Positions 56,029 to 64,000 of a stretch of DNA of 64,000 bases are shown piece by piece. The notes under the pieces are model-generated. The model searched no databases. It saw only the letters and a list, made by a program, of their open reading frames with translations, and was not told where the DNA came from. The DNA is from Paratinospora sagittata (lineage: Eukaryota; Streptophyta; Magnoliopsida; Ranunculales; Menispermaceae), in assembly GCA_035771175.1 (NCBI GenBank), contig CM069607.1, positions 16,252,001-16,316,000 on the forward strand, in the 5' to 3' direction. A program made the translations under genes and the position numbers. The number at the start of each line of letters is the position of its first letter. Position 1 is the stretch's first letter.

Positions 56029-57482
56029 GTTTCTCTTTGTAAAACGTCATAGCCATTTGCCCAACAGTGCTTTGTTCTTCCTCTATAAATCTTCCACACC
56101 CAAACCGCCATTTTCGATTGAAGCTTTGACCCAATCCCACTTGATTGCATTCAGCCCATATGCTTTCTCCTCTCCCTTCCATAGAAAATTCCTCATTTTT
56201 CTCTCTATCATAATTGCCACTAATTTTGGTAATTTGAAAATAGATAGATAATATGTTGGTACAGCCTGTAGAAAAGCCCTGAGTAGGGAAAATCTCCCCC
56301 CTTTTGATAGAAAATTTCGCTTCCAACCTTCAATTCTCTTTGAAACTATGTGTATGACTGGTTCCCAAAAGTTTGTTTTGTTTGGGTTTCCACCCAGAGG
56401 CATACCCAGGTAATTGATTGGCCATTTATCTGTTCCACACCCAATTCCAGCTGCCAGCCTGTTTATGCTTTCCTCCCCCATGTTAATTCCAACAAGCTTG
56501 CACTTGGACAGATTTATGTTGAGACCGGATATGAAACAGAAGCTTCTAAGAGTCATCATGTTATTGTTGATGCTTTTATTGTCATCATCCAAGAAAATGA
56601 TGCAATCATCAGCAAAAAGGATATGAGATAAGTGAATCTAATCAATCACAATTCTGAATCCATTGATCATGCCTTTTCCAGCAACCTTATTTACTATCCC
56701 ATCCAAAGTGTTAGACACAAGAGTGTAAAGAAAAGGGCATAAGGGGTCACCCTGTCTTAGACCCCTTGATCCCCTAAACTTACCCATGGGTCTTCAATTT
56801 ACAAATATGGAAAAAGAGATTGTGTTCAAACATCCTCAGATCCACTGTCTCCATCTATTTCCAAAACCTTTTCTTTGCATTACAAAGTCTAGAAATCCCT
56901 ATCGGACTGAATCATATGCTTTTGCAAAGTCGATTTTCAACAACGTTCCTTTCTCTAATCTCTGTCTGTACTCCTCCACGGCTTCATTGGCCATTAGTAT
57001 TGCATCTGTTATTAGTCTATTCTGCACAAAAGCCATCTGTGTTTCTGCCACAGTAGTGTGTATTACTTGTTGAAGTCTACATGCAATGTTTTTGCAATTA
57101 TCTTGTAAAGACTAGTTGTAAGGCTGATTGGCCTGACGTCTCCAACCACTATGGGATTGCTCTTCTTGGGAATTAAGCTTATGCATGTTTCATTTGTTCT
57201 CCGATTCACCGCACCTGAACTACGGAATTCAGCCATGACTTTTTTAACAAATCTTCTTTGATTACATCCCAAAATCTTTGGAAGAATAGCATGGTGAACC
57301 ATCCTACCCTGGGGCTTTCTCCCCATCACAACTAAAAACAGCATGACGAATTTCTTTTTCTTCGAATGGTCTTTCTAACCACTCATTTTGCTCCTCTAAA
57401 ATGCAATTCCAGTCAATTCCATCAATCCCCCAATTCAATTGGTCCTCATCAGTGAATAGCTCTTGGAAGTGATCAGTGATTT

Positions 57483-58896
57483 TGTCACACCCCTCCCGGA
57501 CGCGCCTAAACCGGCGGTACACTCGCGAACAGGGCTTGCATTTGGAACAATAACAATGGTAACAACAGAGTGCGCAGCGGAAATATATAACATACACAGT
57601 ACAAATTTGATTTCATTTAATTCAGAATATAATTTGTACATGAAACGGTCAAGGGAACATACTCCCCAAAATCCCCAATGAATAATACAGAGGGTACAAA
57701 ATGTCGGCCCCATAACCTGCACCCAATCCACCCTAATTTCCTGTGAAAGATTGGATGACAATGGAGTGAGCTTAACGCGCTCAGTGGGTAAATAGTTCGT
57801 GAGTATAACAATTAATAAAGCATACTTCAATATCAAATATCTTAAATACACATGTGAGCATCATAATCAATCAATATGTATGTATGCATGACACCGTCTC
57901 GTAGTGGTTTGATGAACGTACACCGCCTGAGTTCACGTACAAATGTTCGTCCGGACGTTTCTCCCCTGGCGTAGCCAGGTTCTATTGTACGTCCCTCCTC
58001 AGGAACGATGCTCTGGATTCATGTACTGATGTCCCTCCCCAGGCGTAGTCGGGTTCTCATGCACGTCCCTCTCCAGAGAAATATAAGGAATAGCGAGCAA
58101 TGCTCCTAACTATTATGTGAGTCATAAACCACATACGTCCCTAGGTGGTGATATGTATGATGCCAATGCATGACCTGGTCTAGTCTACTGGTCTGGTCCT
58201 TTCTTGACATTTAAACTGACTTTGGCAACGTCTGGTGATCCTTATCAGAGTTGGTATCACGACGTGCAAGGTCATTCAGTATTACTTGTATAAGCTGATA
58301 GCTTTCAATAAAACCAACTAGATCAGTATCCAATTGAGAGGTGAGACACAAGGTCTGCTTAAATACCAATCGCCTAGAGCAGCCCGCTGCCTCCCGTTCA
58401 CTATTTAAAGTTACTGGGGACAAGACCGAGTCTAGTTGAGTCAGATTGACCACAAATCCGGCATTATAACAGTATAATACGTGAATTCCAAGTGTACAGG
58501 CATAAGTGCGACAGTATAAACATTATATGACATAATTCAGTGTAAATGAAACAGTAGATATAATAATAACTGAATGTAAATTTTAATAAAAGTTATAAAA
58601 CACGCAAACCAATGTTTCGTTCCCCACCTTCAGATAAGAACTTCTTCTTTTTCAGATTTGGCGCTTTCCTCCGGACAGAACTTCGTTGTACCGCACCGAG
58701 AGTCTCGAACAGAGAGTCTCAAAAGACTAAAAACTCAAAATGAGTGAAAATAGGAGGAAAAATCACAAATTGGAGTGAATTTGATGTGAAAAATGAAGAG
58801 GGGGGGTTAGTTTATATAGAAGTTTTTGGCGCCAGAACGTTCGGGCGTTACCCCTGAAATTTTTTTTTTTTTTTTGTGTAATCCTAGGGTATTACG
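57483..58896 (-). repeat. 3' LTR of the reverse Tekay-like fragment
   Basis: About 1414 bp. On the minus strand it starts CGTAATACCCTAGG (TG start mutated to CG) and ends GGGTGTGACA. It shares the box CCCACTGAGCGCG (complement near 57774-57788) and the tandem ACGTAC block with the LTRs at 8197 and 18106. Confidence 0.85.
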
Positions 58897-58905
58897 CCCT
58901 CGAAA

Positions 58906-59381
58906 TCAATTCAAGTAGTTATGATGGTAATCTGCTTGAGATTCACTGCCGGCGTCATCTTTTGTGAGTTCAGGGTAGTGCTTGTATGGTCCCTGAATAG
59001 CACTGTGGCCGGTGGAATCCTCATCATCATTAAACCATGAAGAGCAAATGGAATCGGACTCATCCTCTTAAGATTCCAACCTTTGCATAACAGATGGTGG
59101 TGGAGGGCGCTGGGTACATCGTTTGAGGGGAGGTAGGTTGAGCGGTGGAATACTTTTTCGTGTTGTTTCTCGAATCCGGCCGCCTGGCAATTTTGGTGGA
59201 AGGTCCTGCCAAGATGATGGCACGGGATTGTTACGAAAAAGCCATGCACGCTCTGGCGATATGGATCGCTGTCTGTGTGGTGATGGAGTTGGTGATACAA
59301 AGTAGTTGTGATTTGACTCAGATCCTGAAGGAGTCGTCACAGATTGCCATGGAGGTCACTTCGTGTGTGCATCACTATATC
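58906..59381 (-). pseudogene. second copy of accessory ORF3 (5' truncated)
   Basis: Minus-strand frame ending HHNYLN and TGA 58906-58908. It matches ORF3 at 17290-17808 closely: SSWQDLPPKLPGGRI, RKSIPPLNLPPLKRC, EDESDSICSSWF. It has a TAA after QRLES where the first copy is open, and is open where the first copy has TAG. The LTR starts only ~9 bp after the stop, with GAGGGC as the probable polypurine tract. The left part of the protein is removed by copia B. Confidence 0.7.
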
Positions 59382-59638
59382 TGTTGAGATTTGTTTCCTA
59401 TTGTTGATAGATATGTTTCCTGTACAGAATTATTTCCTTAAGGATTTATTTCCTTTAAGGAATATAGCAGTTACTAAAATTATAAATGTAGCCATAAGTA
59501 CATAGCCCTGTATGTCTATATATATGGAGTCCCTCCATTAAGACATAAAACAAGAATAAAGATCATTTCTCTTCTCCCGTGGATGTAGGCCATAAAGCCG
59601 AACCACGTTATATCTTTGTGTCTTTTATTATTTTAACA
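59382..59638 (+). repeat. 5' LTR of copia B
   Basis: 257 bp, TGTTGAGATTTG...TTATTTTAACA. Confidence 0.9.
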
Positions 59639-59650
59639 TGGTATCAGAGC
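59639..59650 (+). other. primer-binding site of copia B
   Basis: TGGTATCAGAGC, directly abutting the LTR. A perfect match to the plant initiator-Met primer site. Confidence 0.92.
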
Positions 59651-59899
59651 CCTAGTTTTTATTACTGGGAAATCTGTTTCGGCCTTCATCGCCGGAATCA
59701 TCATTGCCGGCCTTCGTCGCCGTAACTGCCGAAATCCTCCATCTTCATCACCGTTGCTGCTGCTCGTTGCATCTCCGCTGCTGCCGATCTGCAACACAAA
59801 TCGCACCTGCACTGTTCATCGTCACTATTCATCGTCTTCCTTTTTTAGTCTGCAACTGTTGCTGTTCATCGATTCACTGTTCATCGTCTTCTTCGTCTG
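59651..59899 (+). other. leader of copia B
   Basis: Contains repeated CGGCCTTCATCGCCG-type units, also present in copia A's leader (45550-45630), and the string ACTGTTCATCGTC repeated near 59810-59895. The gag start codon is missing here because of a deletion ending at about 59899. Confidence 0.7.
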
Positions 59900-62800
59900 G
59901 TACGTACTTTTCTGAAGGGCAGAGGAAAACTAAGTCATCTTCTGGGCACTGGACCTACACCTGGAGATCCTAAGTTTAGAGCGTGGGATAACGAAGATGC
60001 TTCTATAATGGCATGGCTATGGAATTCAATGGCGCCAAATATTAGCGATACATGCATGTTTCTAACTACTGCCAAAGACATTTGGGATGCCGTTCATCAG
60101 ACATACTCTAAGGCCCATGATGCAGCCCAAGTGTATGAAATCAAAGTGAAAGTTGGAACAACAAAACAAGGCAACATGACAGTCACTGAATATGCCAATG
60201 TTTTGAAAAATCTCTGGCAAGAACTTGACCATTATAGGTGTATTGAGACTAAATGCCCTGCAGATGCTGTAATTTTAAAAAACTATATTGAGAAGGATCG
60301 AGTCTATGACTTCTTGGCTGGACTCAATGCAGAGTTTGATCAAGTAAGAGTTCAAATTCTCAGCAAAGAGTTACTAACTCTGAATGAGACTATCTCTGCT
60401 ATCCGGACTGAAGAAAGCAGAAGAAATGTTATGCTCACACCTCAGAAGTTGGAAGGCTCAGCTATGATCGCCAATCGGGGAAATGATCAGAGGACACACA
60501 CTCCGCGCGCTGAATCATCAAAGGTCCCAAATCGAGACAATAGGGACAATCTAAGGTGCACTTATTGTCAGAAGACTAGACATAGAAGGGAGAAGTGTTG
60601 GAAACTTCATGGCAAGCCTTCAACTTCCAGTAAAGACTGGGGTTACAACGGAGGACAGCAGAAAACCAGTGGTCAAGCACATCTGTCTACTGAACCAACA
60701 ATTGCAGCCTCCCCGGTGACAGACGGATTCAGCCAAGACGATATTGAAAGATTAAAATCTTTGTTTGGCACTCTTGACAAACCCTCAGGTACCTGTTCAT
60801 TGGCCCATTCAGGTAATTTTCCTATTTCTATTGGATTTAACGTCTCGGATAAATCTTTTGCTAACTCTTGGGTTATAGATTCTGGTGCTACTGATCATAT
60901 GACCAATTCTCCCAATATATTTCATACTTACAACCCATGTCCTAGTAGTCGAAAAATAGCCACAGCTGATGGATCATTAACCACAGTTGCTGGTATAGGT
61001 GATGTTCACATCAGCCCCACCCTTACACTCAGAAATGTTCTTCATGTTCCTAAACTATCTACCAATCTTATCTCTATTAAAAAATTGACCCATGATCTGA
61101 GTTGTAATGTGACCTTCTTCCCTACTTAGTGTGCATTTCAGGACCAGGACTTGGGGACGATGATTGGACATGCTAAGGAACAGGACGGGTTGTATTACCT
61201 TGAGACACCAGTACATCCTATCAAGAGTTCCACTTCATTTCTCTCTGAGCACAAACTTTCCAATAAAGAAAAGCTATGGCTCCATCATCGCCGCCTTGGC
61301 CATCCTTCTTTTCAATCTCTTAAAATCATGTTTCCTTTTTTGTTTAAATCTCTGAATGTTGAAGATTTTCATTGTGAAGTGTGTGAACTTGCGAAACACA
61401 AACGTATATCTTTTCCACTTAGCAATGACAGAAGTTCAGATCCTTTTGATCTCATTCATAGTGATATTTGGGGTCCTTCTCCAATCCCTAATGTTTCTGG
61501 AGCGCGATGGTTTGTGTCATTCATTGATGATTGTACTAGAGTCTCGTGGATATTCTTATTAAAACAAAAATCCGATGTGAGCTTTATTCTCCCTACCTTC
61601 CATAACATGATACATACCCAGTTTGGTGCTAAAATCAAGAGATTTCGATCTGACAATGCTCGAGACTATTTTAATCAAACATTGACCAATTACTTCCAAA
61701 CTGAGGGGATCATTCATGAATCATCCTGTGTTCACACTCCACAACAAAATGGAGTTGCTGAAAGAAAAAACGGTCACCTACTTGATACAACCCGAGCCTT
61801 TTTATTTCAGCATAATATGCCTAAGTCCTATTGGGGGGAAGCTGTCCTTACTGCAACACATCTTATTAACCGTCTACCATCCCGGACCCTTGATTTCAAA
61901 AGTCCTATGGAAAAGCTACGTCAATTTTATCCTAAGCTTAAAATCTCCAATAATCTTATACCTAAAATATTCGGGTGTGTTTCATTTGTCCATGTTCACC
62001 AACCCAACAGGGGAAAGTTGGACCCTAGAGCTCTTAAGTGTGTTTTTGTCGGATACTCTTCCACTCAAAAGGGATATAAATGCTATCATCCGCCATCAAA
62101 GAAATTCTTTGTCTCAGCCGATGTCACTTTCTATGAACCTGAGCCCTATTTTACCGCTCCTTCTCTTCCGGGGGAGACTGTCATCATGGAAGATAAGGAT
62201 CAGGACTCCATTGATAACCCTTTTGACCTTTTTGATCCCTTTACTCTCCAACAAACCAAACCTGAATCTCCCTCAACCCCTGTACCCAATGACGAACCTA
62301 AGGATCGGATGACTGGACGAGTGTACTCAAGGAATAAAGCCGCAGCTCCTGAACCGATGCAAGCTCAAGAATCTGAACCAATCCCTGAGAATGAGGTAAC
62401 AAACCCTGAACCCTCCTTACAAATTTCATTAGTTCCTGAAACTAACAATGATCTTTTAGCCTCTGAACCTGACAATGACCTTCCCATTGCCATTAGAAAG
62501 GGAACAAGGGAATGCACTAAACATCCCTTGTATCCATTATCTCATGTTGTATCCTTTGAGAAGTTCTCACAAACCCATAAGAGTTTCCTTACCAGCCTAA
62601 ATAATATCCAGACTCCTACGTCATTATCCGAGGCTTTATCTAATACAAATTGGAAACAAGCTATGAATGTGGAAATGGAAGCCCTGGAGAAAAATACAAC
62701 ATGGGAGTTGGTAGACTTACCTCCAGGAAAGAAACCTGTTGGATGCAAATGGGTTTATACAGTAAAATACAAAGCAGATGGGTCACTAGAGCGCTACAAG

Positions 62801-64000
62801 GCAAGATTGGTAGCCAAAGGATATACTCAGACATATGGTGTGGACTATCAAGAGACATTTGCTCCAGTTGCAAAAATGAATACTGTGAGACTTCTCTTGT
62901 CATTGGCAGCTAATTATGACTGGGATCTGCAACAATTTGATGTAAAAAACGCATTTTTACATGGGGATTTAGAGGAAGAAATCTATATGGAAGTACCTCC
63001 AGGATTTGGCACCACAGATAAAGTGTGCAAATTAAAAAAGGCCCTGTATGGACTTAAGCAATCTCCGAGGGCATGGTTTGGTCGGTTTGCCAAAGTAATG
63101 ACAAGTATGGGATATAAACAAAGCCAAGGAGATCACACTTTGTTTATTAAGCACTCGACTTCAGGGGGAGTTACAGCTCTATTAGTGTATGTTGATGACA
63201 TCATCATGACAGGAAACAATGAGAACGAGAGACAAAACTTGAAGCGATGTTTGACCGAAGAATTTGAGATCAAGGAATTAGGAAGATTGAAATACTTCCT
63301 AGGGATTGAAGTCGCACACTCTAAACATGGAATCTTTATCTCTCAACAGAAGTACATTACAGACCTTCTTAAAGAAACAGGAAAACTAGCATGCAAACCA
63401 ATGAATACTCCTATTGATCTTAATCACAAGCTTGGAGAAGCTGAAGAAGCGCCGACTGTTAATAAAGAGACGTATCAAAGACTAGTAGGAAGACTCATCT
63501 ATCTCTCTCACACAAGACCTGATATTGCATATGCAGTGAGTGTAATAAGTCAGTTCATGCACAATCCTAAAGATATTCATTTGCAAGCGGCTAATCGCGT
63601 TCTACAGTATCTTAAAGGGACTCCAGGACAGGGTATCTTATTTAAACGACACACAGGAATGGTTCTTGAAGCATATACTGATTCAGACTATGCTGGTTCA
63701 GTAGTTGACAGAAGATCAACTACTGGATATTGTACGTTTCTTGGTGGGAATTTGGTGACATGGCGAAGTAAAAAACAGAATGTAGTGGCCAGATCTAGTG
63801 CTGAAGCAGAATTCCGAGCAATGGCACAAGGGGTTTGTGAGTTATTATGGTTGCAGATAATTTTAACAGATTTGAAAATACACTGGGATGGCCCTATGAG
63901 ACTCTATTGTGACAATAAATCTGCAATTAGCATTGCCCATAACCCAGTTCAACATGATCGAACCAAGCATATAGAGATTGATAGACACTTTATTAAAGAG
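59900..64000 (+). pseudogene. copia B gag-pol
   Basis: A single frame. It opens with VRTFLKGRGKLSH, so the first ~36 gag residues present in copia A are deleted. UBN2 gag (TAKDIWDAVHQTYSK near 60075), zinc knuckle CTYCQKTRHRREKC near 60559, protease WVIDSGATDHM near 60871. TAG at 61127-61129 is the only stop. Integrase: HHRRLGHPSFQSL with CEVCELAKHKR, catalytic HSDIWGP, FRSDNARDYF, NGVAERKNGHLL all intact. RT: VKNAFLHGDLEEEIYM, YGLKQSPRAW, YVDD at 63188-63199. RNase H: YTDSDYAGS, SSAEAEF, YCDNKSAISIAHNPVQHDRT, running to base 64000. The gag deletion and the TAG should prevent autonomous activity. Confidence 0.93.

Larger units (their letters stand above)
54150..57482 (-). mobile_element. L1-type LINE ORF2, 3' two thirds, interrupted by a MITE
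   Basis: Minus-strand LINE ending in a long T-run on the plus strand (54149-54181), i.e. its poly(A) tail. From right to left: the region before RT (DWNCILEEQNEWLERPF near 57390), RT motifs CISLIPKKSNP and RPISLTTSLYKIIAKTL near 57130, LRQGDPLCPFLF near 56750, catalytic FADD near 56610, FISGLNINLSKCKLVGINM near 56510, YLGMPLGGN near 56400. After the MITE comes LTRLKLGNGNQIQFWEDTWC-like sequence near 55110 and zf-RVT near 54650-54800, then AIWKERNARIFND near 54450. Frameshifts and stops are present. The 5' part lies to the right of the Tekay fragment, outside the window. Confidence 0.9.
57483..59381 (-). mobile_element. reverse Tekay-like fragment (ORF3 end and 3' LTR)
   Basis: Same family as the element at 8197-19483. 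From right to left: the end of accessory ORF3, a short polypurine-like gap and one LTR ending TGTCACACCCC at 57483. It is inserted in the LINE and truncated on the right by copia B, whose LTR begins at 59382. The remainder probably continues beyond copia B. Confidence 0.88.
59382..64000 (+). mobile_element. copia B, nearly intact Ty1/copia element (runs off window)
   Basis: 5' LTR 59382-59638, primer site, leader, then one long frame from 59900 to the window end with a single internal TAG. Same family as copia A and the solo LTR at 53719. The target duplication cannot be tested because the 3' end is outside. The left flank is ATATC. Confidence 0.93.

Noticed and set aside
61716..62312. 198-codon ORF inside copia B
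   Set aside because: Shadow of the real integrase frame, which stays open with intact catalytic motifs.

Overview
The window is nuclear DNA of a flowering plant, most likely a eudicot with a large, repeat-rich genome. It holds one split host gene with short GT-AG introns in places, set in nested plant LTR retrotransposons (SIRE-like and other Ty1/copia, Tekay-like chromodomain Ty3/gypsy), L1-type LINEs, and hAT and PIF/Harbinger non-autonomous DNA elements. There is no bacterial-style operon, CRISPR array or rRNA gene. Species cannot be named from sequence alone.

Host gene. On the minus strand, 15 exons with consistent phases run from 53067 down to a TAA at 23448. They encode the C-terminal ~465 residues of a plant cyclopropane-fatty-acid synthase: the end of the FAD/amine-oxidase-like half, then the whole SAM-dependent cyclopropane synthase domain. 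The N-terminal exons must lie beyond base 64000. All visible exons are open and every junction is GT-AG. Introns are greatly enlarged by insertions: 8.8 kb between exons 2 and 3 (copia A), 12.6 kb before the 69-bp last exon, and at least 10.9 kb upstream of exon 1.

1-23.4 kb, downstream of the gene. A decayed SIRE-like copia element (1026-6582) has pol interrupted by a reverse solo LTR (2668-3806, TSD AATCT) and carries an env-like ORF after pol. Its 3' LTR (6591-6652 plus 19753-21226) is split by a second, reverse SIRE-like solo LTR (6653-8196 plus 19484-19752). That one is split in turn by a Tekay-like gypsy element (8197-19483, TSD GAATG). The gypsy element has an extra ORF before gag, gag-pol with a chromodomain, and another extra ORF after pol. 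A further gypsy solo LTR lies at 21298-22599.

23.5-36.1 kb, last intron. It contains a GC-rich coding-like patch, a wrecked reverse copia, a hAT MITE (28446-29209), and a SIRE-type solo LTR (29443-35557) that hosts copia C (29966-34507). Copia C in turn hosts a non-autonomous hAT element (31925-32752). A Harbinger MITE (35728-36011) lies near the splice donor.

36-53 kb. Remaining exons, a copia 3' LTR remnant (40412-40768), and copia A (45226-52496, TSD ATTAG). Copia A contains a 5'-truncated LINE and a second copy of the hAT family seen in copia C.

53-64 kb. A solo copia LTR (53719-53972), then a reverse LINE (54150-57482) containing a hAT MITE (55305-56028). The LINE is cut by a reverse Tekay fragment (57483-59381), which is cut by copia B. 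Copia B is almost intact and runs off the window.
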